From Ruegeria meonggei (GTDB taxonomy: Bacteria > Pseudomonadota > Alphaproteobacteria > Rhodobacterales > Rhodobacteraceae), in contig NZ_FWFP01000005.1 of the NCBI RefSeq assembly GCF_900172215.1, forward strand, positions 310,001 through 374,000: DNA of 64,000 bases. The letters are read 5' to 3'. Below the pieces are notes generated by a model. It was not told the DNA's origin and made no database searches. It saw only the letters and a program-made list of their open reading frames with translations. The position numbers and the translations under genes are program-made. Shown here piece after piece: positions 1 to 7,442 of the stretch (position 1 is its first letter; each line of letters begins with the position of its first letter).

Positions 1-2
1 TC

Positions 3-1229
3 CTGACGCGGCTGGGTCGGATGGTGCTGGAACGGGTCGATGATCTGGCGGCGCTTGAGGCGATGGATGTCGGCAAGCCGCTGACCCAGGCGCGGGCGGA
101 TGCGGTGGCCCTGGCGCGGTATTGCGAGTTTTACGGCGGTGCGGCGGATAAGGTGATGGGCGAGACGATCCCGTATCTGGACGGCTATACCGTCTATACC
201 CTACGCGAACCGCATGGGGTGACGGGCCATATCGTGCCGTGGAATTACCCGATGCAGATCATTGGCCGCTCGGTCGGGGCGGCGCTGGCGATGGGCAATG
301 CCTGTGTGCTGAAACCAGCGGAGGAGGCCTGTCTGACGGCGCTGGCCTTTGCCCATCTGGCGCAACAGGCCGGTCTGCCCGCCGGGGCGCTGAATGTGGT
401 GCCGGGGATTGGGGCCGAGGCCGGCGCCGCGCTGTCGGCGCACCCGGGCGTGCAACATATCTCGTTCACCGGGTCGGTTGCCACCGGCGCGCTGGTGCAA
501 CAGGCGGCGGGGCGCAATGTGGTGCCGGTGACGCTGGAGCTGGGTGGGAAATCCCCGCAACTGGTGTTCGACGATGCCGATTTGGATGCGGCGCTGCCGT
601 TTCTGGTGAATGCGGGCATTCAGAACGCCGGCCAGACCTGCTCGGCCTCATCCCGCATTCTGGTGCAGCGCGGGGTGTATGAGCAGGTCAAATCCCGCAT
701 GGCCGACGCTTATGCCGATCTGACCGTTGGCCCGGCGCATGAGGATTTGCGCCTTGGCCCACTAATTTCGGCCCGGCAACAACAGATCGTGACGGGGTTT
801 TTGGCCAAAGGAAGTGATCTCAGCATCGCTGGTCAGGGGAGGATCGTCGATCATGCGCCTGCGGGCGGGGCCTATGTCCGGCCGACCCTGTTTGCTGATG
901 TGCCCCCGGATCACGTGCTGGCGCAGGATGAAATCTTTGGCCCGGTTCAGGTTCTGATCCCCTTCGAAACCGAGGAAGAGGCCGTACAGATTGCCAATTC
1001 CACCGAATACGGTCTGGTTGCCAGCCTTTGGACCCGCGACGGCGCACGGCAGATGCGATTGGCGAAACAACTGCGCTCGGGTCAGGTGTTCATCAACAAT
1101 TACGGCGCAGGGGGCGGAGTTGAACTACCCTTTGGCGGGGTCGGCAAGTCCGGCCATGGCCGAGAAAAGGGGTTTGAGGCCCTGTATGGCTTTTCACAGG
1201 TCAAAACTGTGGCCGCCCACCATGGTTAG
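3..1229 (+). CDS. Aldehyde dehydrogenase, NAD-dependent family (5' end cut by window)
   Basis: The reading frame is open to the left edge, so the true start lies outside the window; 408 residues are visible against about 480-490 for the family. It would oxidise an aldehyde to the acid with NAD(P)+. The nucleotide-binding and catalytic core is clear: WNYPMQ, FTGSVATG, the general-base Glu in LELGGKSP and the nucleophile Cys in GQTCSASS (codon near 639), then EIFGPV and PFGGVGKSG at the C-terminus. It resembles betaine/aminoaldehyde dehydrogenases, but the substrate cannot be fixed. It is convergent with pncB, the two stops being 3 bases apart. Confidence 0.9.
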   Translation: MTRLGRMVLERVDDLAALEAMDVGKPLTQARADAVALARYCEFYGGAADKVMGETIPYLDGYTVYTLREPHGVTGHIVPWNYPMQIIGRSVGAALAMGNACVLKPAEEACLTALAFAHLAQQAGLPAGALNVVPGIGAEAGAALSAHPGVQHISFTGSVATGALVQQAAGRNVVPVTLELGGKSPQLVFDDADLDAALPFLVNAGIQNAGQTCSASSRILVQRGVYEQVKSRMADAYADLTVGPAHEDLRLGPLISARQQQIVTGFLAKGSDLSIAGQGRIVDHAPAGGAYVRPTLFADVPPDHVLAQDEIFGPVQVLIPFETEEEAVQIANSTEYGLVASLWTRDGARQMRLAKQLRSGQVFINNYGAGGGVELPFGGVGKSGHGREKGFEALYGFSQVKTVAAHHG

Positions 1230-1232
1230 AGC

Positions 1233-2525
1233 CTAAACGATCACCTCGATCGGTTCTTGCGCGCCGACGTGGAACACTCGTTTATAGCGGTCAATCTCAC
1301 TGGTTGGACCCATCGCCTTTTCCGGGTTGTCCGACAATTTCACAGTTGGGCGGCCATTGGCCGAAACAGCCTTGCAGACCAGCGAAAACGGTGCCAGCGC
1401 GTCATTCGGTACAAGCCCGCGGAAATCGTTGGTCAGCAGCGTGCCCCAACCAAACGAGACGTTGGTGCGACCGGCAAACTGGCTGTGCAGTTCGCGGATC
1501 TTGTCCACGTCCAGCCCGTCGGAAAAGATAACCCGCTTCTGGTTCGGGTCCTCGCCGCGCGACTGCCACCATTTGATGGCGGTTTCCGCCCCGGTGGCCG
1601 GATCGCCGCTGTCGATGCGAATTCCGGTCCAGCCCGCCAACCAGTCGGGGGCGTTGTCCAGAAACCCCTGCGTGCCATAGGTATCGGGCAGGATGATGCG
1701 CAAATTGCCGTCATGTTCGTCGTGCCAGTCGCTGAGGACATCATACGGCGCCTGGGCAAGTTCGGCGTCAGTGTCGGCCAAGGCAGAGTACACCATGGGC
1801 AATTCATGGGCGTTGGTGCCGATCGCCTCAACCTCGCGCCGCATGGCAATCATGCAATTCGAGGTGCCGGTAAAGGCTGAACCCAGCCCTTCCATCATCG
1901 CTTGCACGCACCAGTCCTGCCAAAGGAAGGAATGCCGCCTACGGGTGCCGAAATCGGCAATGCCCAACCCGTCAATACCGCGCAATTGTTCGATCTTTTC
2001 CCAGACGCGGGTCATCGCACGGGCATACAGCACCTGCAGCTCGAACCGGCGCATGTCGTTCAACACTGCGCGGGACCGCAGTTCCATCAGTACCGCCAGC
2101 GCGGGAATTTCCCACAGCATGACTTCGTGCCACTTGCCCTCGAAGGTCAGTTCGTACTGATCGCCCTTGCGTTCGAGGTGATAGGGCGGAAGGCGCATAT
2201 TCTCGAACCATTCCATAAAGTCCGACCGAAACATCTGTCGTTTGCCATAGAACATATTGCCGCGCAGCCAGGTGCTTTCACCCCGGCTGAGGCTGAGCGT
2301 CCGGATGTGATCGAGATGCTCACGCAGTTCGCCCTCATCAATCAATTCAGCCAATGGAATGTGATTCGACCGGTTGATCAGGGAAAAAACCACATCTGTT
2401 TGGGGCTTATTTCGAAACACTGACTGGCACATCAGCAGTTTGTAGAAGTCCGTGTCGATCAAAGACCGTACAATTGGGTCAATCTTCCATTTATGATTGT
2501 ACACGCGTGTCGCAATATCGACCAT
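1233..2525 (-). CDS. pncB: Nicotinate phosphoribosyltransferase
   Basis: Converts nicotinate and PRPP to nicotinate mononucleotide with ATP hydrolysis, the Preiss-Handler entry to NAD. At 430 residues it has the usual length of the bacterial PncB family. The N-terminal block with SLIDTDFYKLLMCQ is typical, and the conserved segment FGTRRRHSF contains the His that is phosphorylated in this family; DSGDP and the later FGWGTLLTND segment complete the phosphoribosyl-binding barrel. The start is ATG preceded by a purine-rich GGAGTTCCCC stretch on the coding strand. pncA lies just upstream on the same strand, separated by one opposite-strand gene, so NAD salvage genes are grouped. Confidence 0.95.
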   Translation of the reverse strand: MVDIATRVYNHKWKIDPIVRSLIDTDFYKLLMCQSVFRNKPQTDVVFSLINRSNHIPLAELIDEGELREHLDHIRTLSLSRGESTWLRGNMFYGKRQMFRSDFMEWFENMRLPPYHLERKGDQYELTFEGKWHEVMLWEIPALAVLMELRSRAVLNDMRRFELQVLYARAMTRVWEKIEQLRGIDGLGIADFGTRRRHSFLWQDWCVQAMMEGLGSAFTGTSNCMIAMRREVEAIGTNAHELPMVYSALADTDAELAQAPYDVLSDWHDEHDGNLRIILPDTYGTQGFLDNAPDWLAGWTGIRIDSGDPATGAETAIKWWQSRGEDPNQKRVIFSDGLDVDKIRELHSQFAGRTNVSFGWGTLLTNDFRGLVPNDALAPFSLVCKAVSANGRPTVKLSDNPEKAMGPTSEIDRYKRVFHVGAQEPIEVIV

Positions 2526-2689
2526 GGGGAACTCCTGCGATTTCCGTTGTTAGATCAATAGGTGCGTGGAATGGCAAGAGTCGCTAGATTGAAGACAATG
2601 ACAAGGTCAGGTCACAAATCGAGCATATTATGTGATCTTTTCACCGGTTAGTGAAAAGAAGGGATGGAAGCGTAAGGTTAATTCAGTGA

Positions 2690-3223
2690 ATGGTTTTCGA
2701 GTACGACTTTGATATTGTAGCTATTGCTCCGGATGAGGTGGATCCCGAACACGGCGTTGCGGCCGTGACCGGAAACCGTGCCGTGCGAGCATGGTTTCGC
2801 GACATTCGAACCGTTCAGGCCTTGCACAGCGCATCCCCAAAGATTCGTCGGATTTTTGTGGATTCGGGGTTCAGCCTTGAGACCCACAGTAGCGGTCTGC
2901 CGCATGGGCTCTACCTGCCCGAAGACGCCGTCGACCGGGAACGCATCTTAAAGCGCCTGTTTGCGAACATCCGTAATATGGGCGTCCAGGGCGAGTATTT
3001 CGGCGAATTCGATATCTGGCAATTTCTCGATGATGTAAAACAGGCACGTCCCGAGCCTGAAATCACTACCAATATCGTTGATCAGACGGTCGCAATGCGG
3101 CAGCCGCACGCATCCACTACGAAAAGACGCTCGGTTCAATGGCGCATTGGAATTGCGCTGGGTCTGGCTGTGATGGTGATTGCGATTCTCAGGTTTCTGG
3201 CTGCGGCAGGTGCCACACCTTAG
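2690..3223 (+). CDS. Hypothetical protein with C-terminal membrane anchor
   Basis: A 177-residue protein I do not recognise. The first 145 residues are soluble and acidic, and a single hydrophobic segment at about 150-172 (GIALGLAVMVIAILRFLAAAG) follows a basic TKRRSVQWR stretch, suggesting a tail-anchored protein with its N-terminus in the cytoplasm. It sits between pncB and pncA on the opposite strand and overlaps the pncA stop by 4 bases. The ribosome-binding site is poor (an AAGG about 12 bases upstream). Codon usage looks native. No catalytic motif is visible. Confidence 0.6.
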   Translation: MVFEYDFDIVAIAPDEVDPEHGVAAVTGNRAVRAWFRDIRTVQALHSASPKIRRIFVDSGFSLETHSSGLPHGLYLPEDAVDRERILKRLFANIRNMGVQGEYFGEFDIWQFLDDVKQARPEPEITTNIVDQTVAMRQPHASTTKRRSVQWRIGIALGLAVMVIAILRFLAAAGATP

Positions 3224-3813
3224 ACCAGGGTAACGCCCGATTCGCGCATTGCCGCTTGCGCAGCGACCAGAGACCCTTCTAGGTCGATTGCCCTGCACGC
3301 CCCCATTCGTACAGTGACGTCAAACCCCAGGCGCGCCGCGTCCACTGCTGAGAAATGGACGCAAAAATCCGTCGCCAGCCCGACCATCGTCAGCGTGCCA
3401 ATGCCCCGCGTTCTCAAATAACCCTCTAGCCCAGTAGGCGTGGTCTGGTCGTTTTCAAAAAAGGCCGAATAGCTGTCAATCGTGCCTCGGAACCCTTTGC
3501 GAATGATCAGGTCGCCATCGGTGCGCAGGCCGGGATGAAATTCCGCGCCCTTGGTGCCTTGCACACAGTGGTCCGGCCACAAAACCTGCGGGCCATAGGG
3601 CATCTCGGTCATGTCATAGGGACTTTTTCCGGTGTGAGAACTGGCGAAAGAGGAATGCTGGGCCGGGTGCCAGTCCTGGGTCAGAACAACGGCATCGAAA
3701 TCGGGCATCATGGCGTTGATGGGGGCCACAATCTCATCCCCGCCCGGGACGGCCAACGCGCCCCCGGGGCAGAAATCGTTCTGGACGTCGATCACGATCA
3801 GGGCGTGGGTCAT
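3220..3813 (-). CDS. pncA: Nicotinamidase
   Basis: Hydrolyses nicotinamide to nicotinate, feeding pncB. 197 residues, isochorismatase-like fold: catalytic Asp in VIDVQNDFCPGG, metal-binding DWHPAQHSSF, DHCVQGT with the cis-peptide region, and the nucleophile Cys in GLATDFCV. I chose the ATG at 3813, which has GGAGG five bases upstream, rather than the longer frame from 3834. Cytoplasmic. It probably also deaminates pyrazinamide, as family members do, although that is not visible in the sequence. Confidence 0.93.
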   Translation of the reverse strand: MTHALIVIDVQNDFCPGGALAVPGGDEIVAPINAMMPDFDAVVLTQDWHPAQHSSFASSHTGKSPYDMTEMPYGPQVLWPDHCVQGTKGAEFHPGLRTDGDLIIRKGFRGTIDSYSAFFENDQTTPTGLEGYLRTRGIGTLTMVGLATDFCVHFSAVDAARLGFDVTVRMGACRAIDLEGSLVAAQAAMRESGVTLV

Positions 3814-3909
3814 AGGGGCCTCCATCTTTTGCACTATGGGTAGGCGGCGGGGACGGGGGCGTCAATGCGGTCTCTTGCGCCTCTGCGCTGGCGGGTTTAG
3901 ACCGCGCGC

Positions 3910-4815
3910 ATGTATACGATCGCTGCTCTCTATCACTTCACCCGTTTTCCGGATCACGCTGCCTTGCGGGACCCTTTGCTGGCGTTATGCCACGCGCAAT
4001 CGGTCAAAGGTACGCTGCTGCTGGCGCAAGAGGGGATCAACGGCACTATCGCCGGGCCCCGCGCCGGGATCGACGCCGTTCTCGCGCATATCCGCGCCTT
4101 GCCCGGTTGCGCCGACTTGGAATGGAAAGAGGCCACCTCGGACCATCCACCATTTGGCAAGATGAAGGTGCGCCTGAAGACCGAGATCGTGACTATGGGC
4201 CAGCCAGATGTCGATCCGCGTGCGCGGGTTGGAAATTATGTGGATCCCGCACAATGGAATGACCTGATCCGGTCCGATGATGTGGTGGTGATCGACACGC
4301 GCAACGATTACGAGGTGGCGATAGGTACGTTCGAGGGCGCGTTAGACCCTGAAACTGCCAGCTTCCGCGAGTTCCCAAGCTGGTGGGAAGAGAACAAGGA
4401 CCGCTTTCACAACAAGCGCGTCGCCATGTTCTGCACCGGTGGAATACGGTGTGAAAAATCCACCAACTACCTGCTGGGGCAGGGGGTCGAAGATGTATAC
4501 CACCTCAAAGGCGGCATTTTGCGATATCTCGAGGAAATGCCCGTCGAAGACAGCGCCTGGCAAGGCGAGTGTTTTGTGTTCGACAACCGCGTGTCGGTGG
4601 GTCACGGGCTGGTCGAAGGTCCACACAAACTGTGCCATGGATGCCGTCGCCCGATTCTGCCCGAGGATATGAAACGCCCCGACTATGAGCACGGCGTGAC
4701 CTGTCATCGCTGCGTGGATGAGACATCAGAGGCCGACAAAGCCCGGTTCCGGGAACGTCAGAAACAGATCCTGTTGGCACGCCAGCGTGGGCAAGAACAT
4801 CTGAGCGCAGAGTAA
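3910..4815 (+). CDS. trhO: tRNA uridine(34) hydroxylase, rhodanese family
   Basis: Oxygen-dependent formation of 5-hydroxyuridine at wobble U34 of tRNAs (YceA/TrhO family). 301 residues: an N-terminal acylphosphatase-like domain (about 1-90, with LLLAQEGINGTIAG), a rhodanese domain (about 115-215) and a cysteine-rich tail. The rhodanese active-site loop reads CTGGIRCEKS, the family signature with two Cys. The C-terminal CHGCRRP and CHRCVD pairs look like a metal-binding knuckle. The ion-channel gene follows after 5 bases, so they are probably cotranscribed. Confidence 0.93.
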   Translation: MYTIAALYHFTRFPDHAALRDPLLALCHAQSVKGTLLLAQEGINGTIAGPRAGIDAVLAHIRALPGCADLEWKEATSDHPPFGKMKVRLKTEIVTMGQPDVDPRARVGNYVDPAQWNDLIRSDDVVVIDTRNDYEVAIGTFEGALDPETASFREFPSWWEENKDRFHNKRVAMFCTGGIRCEKSTNYLLGQGVEDVYHLKGGILRYLEEMPVEDSAWQGECFVFDNRVSVGHGLVEGPHKLCHGCRRPILPEDMKRPDYEHGVTCHRCVDETSEADKARFRERQKQILLARQRGQEHLSAE

Positions 4816-4820
4816 GCGCA

Positions 4821-5324
4821 ATGTCCCGCAAGCCCACGACTTTGGAAGAATGGAAATCAACTCTGCTGGCGGCCGTTGGCATGGTTGTCGCCAGCTTTCT
4901 GGCCTGGTTCGTGCTGTCGCGCCTAAGCGAGGCAACCGCCGGGGACACCATTGGCACGTTTGCATCGGTCGGGCTGGTTCTGTGGGTGGTCTCGCAATCG
5001 TGGTTCTACATGACGCAGGTAAAGTCGCCGCGTCGCCTGCTGTTTCTGATGGGCATTTCCTTTATCCAGGTTGTCCCGTTCCTGTTTGCCGCCGTGTATG
5101 GCGCATTTGGGTACACAGATAATTGCGTGTTCGGGGCGCAGAGACCTGCTGATGTCTTGTATTTCTCGTATGTCACTTTCACTACGGTTGGATATGGCGA
5201 CATGTCCCCAACCGGTCTGTGCCGGGCGCTGGCCGCAGCCGAGGCTGTGACGGGCTATATCCTGCTGGGTATGTTTGTGGCTGCAGCTGTGGCGCTGTAT
5301 TCACGCAACCACGGCCATAATTAG
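4821..5324 (+). CDS. Small potassium-channel-like membrane protein
   Basis: 167 residues with about four hydrophobic segments. Segments near 15-33 and 45-65 precede a pore module made of helix (about 75-95), pore loop and final helix (about 138-158). The selectivity filter is TTVGYGD, the hallmark of K+ channels (Ion_trans_2). No cytoplasmic gating or RCK domain is present, so this is a minimal channel. It starts 5 bases after trhO and may be expressed from the same transcript. The ion selectivity is inferred from the filter only. Confidence 0.82.
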   Translation: MSRKPTTLEEWKSTLLAAVGMVVASFLAWFVLSRLSEATAGDTIGTFASVGLVLWVVSQSWFYMTQVKSPRRLLFLMGISFIQVVPFLFAAVYGAFGYTDNCVFGAQRPADVLYFSYVTFTTVGYGDMSPTGLCRALAAAEAVTGYILLGMFVAAAVALYSRNHGHN

Positions 5325-5338
5325 ACACTGATACAGGG

Positions 5339-5668
5339 CTATTTGTTCTGATCTATCCAGCGCGACATCATTTGTTTGTCGCGAAAACACTCGGATGGGA
5401 TCGGGCGCCGTTTGCTGCGCGAGATGCGCTCGGCGAATGCGACCTGTTTGCCAGTTGGATAATTTGCAAAAGGGGATGGATCGTCAGGCTTATGCGCCGA
5501 TATCCACGCGGACATGGATTGACGATCGCGCCGCGCCTCGACCGGAATTTCAAGCGCGGATTGTTGCGCGATCGCGTGAGCATACCGCATCTGCCGGTCG
5601 GTGACTGGCAGCAAGTGATAGTCATTTATCGGGCCGCCTGGGGCGGAATTTCGCAAGCTCTGGGCCAT
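5339..5668 (-). CDS. Small protein built of two about 40-residue repeats
   Basis: 109 residues when started at the ATG at 5668, which has GAGG eight bases upstream; the longer frame from 5707 lacks a site. After a short leader it contains the same unit twice: TDRQMRYAHAIAQ...IP...RRDRQSMSAWISAHK and TGKQVAFAERISR...IP...FRDKQMMSRWIDQNK. The pattern T-x-x-Q-x-x-x-A-x-x-I...IP...D-x-x-x-M-S-x-WI is similar to small motifs I associate with C-terminal regions of some alphaproteobacterial topoisomerase or helicase-like proteins, but I cannot assign a function. No membrane segment or signal. Confidence 0.65.
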   Translation of the reverse strand: MAQSLRNSAPGGPINDYHLLPVTDRQMRYAHAIAQQSALEIPVEARRDRQSMSAWISAHKPDDPSPFANYPTGKQVAFAERISRSKRRPIPSECFRDKQMMSRWIDQNK

Positions 5669-5765
5669 CGGGTGATCCTCTGACTGTTTAGAACATAAAT
5701 AGAACATTAACCGCTTTTTTTCAAGAGGGCGCCCGGCCGGCTGGGCAAAAGCCTGCCAGTTTCAA

Positions 5766-5793
5766 CGTTTATTGACTGATCAATCAATAAACG
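5766..5793. promoter_or_regulatory. 28-bp near-perfect palindrome, BetI-like operator upstream of betB
   Basis: The outer half-sites are CGTTTATTGA and TCAATAAACG around a TGATCA-like centre; only one symmetric pair out of fourteen is mismatched. It lies 66 bases before the betB start. TetR-family BetI repressors control choline/betaine genes through such A+T-rich TTGA...TCAA palindromes, so a choline-responsive operator is the likely meaning. betI itself is not in the window. Confidence 0.6.
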
Positions 5794-5858
5794 CTAAATG
5801 CGAAACAGACTGTCCCCGCGCCCAGGCATTCCAGCGCAGATAATAAAGAGGACCCGGC

Positions 5859-7313
5859 ATGAAGTTTCAGCCCAAGGCCAGCCATTTCATCAACGGCGCA
5901 TATGTCGAAGATACCAGCGGCACCCCCATTGATGTCATCTATCCGGCCACTGGCGAGGTTATAGCAAAGCTGCATTCTGCCACGCCAGGTATCGTAAATC
6001 AGGCTCTAAGCAGTGCAAAAGCGGCACAATCCGAATGGGCTGCGATGTCGGGTACCGAACGGGGTCGCGTTCTGCGTCGTGCCGCCGATATCATGCGCGA
6101 CCGCAATCGCGAGCTGTCGATTCTGGAAACCTATGACACCGGCAAACCATTGCAGGAAACGTTGGTGGCCGATGCGACCAGCGGGGCAGATGCGTTAGAG
6201 TATTTCGGAGGCTTGACCGCCTCACTCACCGGTGAGCATATCCCGCTGGGCGGCGGTGACTTTGTTTATACCATTCGCGAGGCGCTGGGCGTCTGTGTCG
6301 GCATCGGGGCTTGGAACTATCCAACCCAGATCGCCTGTTGGAAAGGGGCTCCGGCGCTGGCCTGCGGCAACTCGATGGTGTTCAAACCGTCCGAGACCAC
6401 GCCCCTGTCTGCCCTGAAAGTTGCTGAGATTCTGATTGAAGCGGGCGCACCCAAAGGCGTCTACAATGTCATTCAGGGCTATGGTGATGTGGGCGCATCG
6501 CTGGTGACAGATCCACGCGTGGCCAAAGTGTCGTTGACCGGGTCGGTGCCCACTGGCCGCAAGGTCTATGCCGCAGCCGCCGATGGCATGAAGCACGTCA
6601 CGATGGAACTGGGCGGCAAATCCCCGATGATCGTGTTCGACGATGCCGATATTGAAAACGCGGTTTCGGGCGCGATTTTGGGCAATTTCTATTCCTCGGG
6701 TCAGGTCTGTTCAAACGGCACCCGCGTGTTCGTGCAAAAGGGCATCAAAGACGCTTTCCTTTCCCGTCTGTCCGAACGTCTGTCCACCGCGAAAATCGGT
6801 GATCCGCTGGATGAAGAGGTCAATTTCGGTCCTATGGTCAGTGAAAACCAGATGAAGATCGCGCTGGCTTACATTGAAAAGGGCAAATCGGAAGGCGCAT
6901 GGCTGGTCTCTGGCGGTAACCGGGTCGATGGCGAAGGTTATTACATGCAGCCGACGGTTTTTGCCGATGTAACCGATGACATGACCATCGCCCGCGAGGA
7001 AATTTTTGGCCCGGTCATGTCCGTGCTGGATTTTGACACCGAAGAAGAGGTTCTGGCCCGCGCCAACGACACTGAGTTTGGTCTGGCCGCTGGCGTGTTC
7101 ACCAATGACCTAACGCGTGCGCATCGCATCGTGGCAGGTTTCGAGGCTGGCACCTGTTACATCAACACTTACAACCTCGCTCCGGTTGAGGCCCCGTTTG
7201 GAGGGTCGAAAATGTCCGGCGTTGGGCGCGAGAACTCGAAACTGGCAATCAACCATTTCAGCGAGATGAAGACTGTCTATGTCTCGATGAACGATGTTGA
7301 GGCGCCCTACTGA
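5859..7313 (+). CDS. betB: Betaine aldehyde dehydrogenase
   Basis: Oxidises betaine aldehyde to glycine betaine with NAD(P)+, the second step from choline. 484 residues, full length. Family marks: [30 protein letters not shown], general-base Glu in MELGGKSPM, nucleophile Cys in [14 protein letters not shown], and [16 protein letters not shown] near the end, all close to characterised BetB proteins. A GAGG ribosome-binding site precedes the ATG, and a BetI-like palindrome lies upstream. The choline dehydrogenase betA is not adjacent; the next gene, 129 bases on, is a DMGDH-like enzyme. Another substrate such as an aminoaldehyde is possible but less likely. Confidence 0.88.
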   Translation: MKFQPKASHFINGAYVEDTSGTPIDVIYPATGEVIAKLHSATPGIVNQALSSAKAAQSEWAAMSGTERGRVLRRAADIMRDRNRELSILETYDTGKPLQETLVADATSGADALEYFGGLTASLTGEHIPLGGGDFVYTIREALGVCVGIGAWNYPTQIACWKGAPALACGNSMVFKPSETTPLSALKVAEILIEAGAPKGVYNVIQGYGDVGASLVTDPRVAKVSLTGSVPTGRKVYAAAADGMKHVTMELGGKSPMIVFDDADIENAVSGAILGNFYSSGQVCSNGTRVFVQKGIKDAFLSRLSERLSTAKIGDPLDEEVNFGPMVSENQMKIALAYIEKGKSEGAWLVSGGNRVDGEGYYMQPTVFADVTDDMTIAREEIFGPVMSVLDFDTEEEVLARANDTEFGLAAGVFTNDLTRAHRIVAGFEAGTCYINTYNLAPVEAPFGGSKMSGVGRENSKLAINHFSEMKTVYVSMNDVEAPY

Positions 7314-7442
7314 TCAAAACCGGCCCTTCAAACTCTGATTCCGACACTCCGCGTCGGGAACAGAGTATAAGACCGCTTTGACCTGTGGCTGAATTTCCTG
7401 CACGGGTGCCCCACACGCGCCCGGCAACAGGAGGTCAAGCCC

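Noticed and set aside
7330-7362. Terminator after betB (TTCCGAC...GTCGGGAA)
   Set aside because: The arms match imperfectly and there is no T-run; betB and the next gene may still be cotranscribed.
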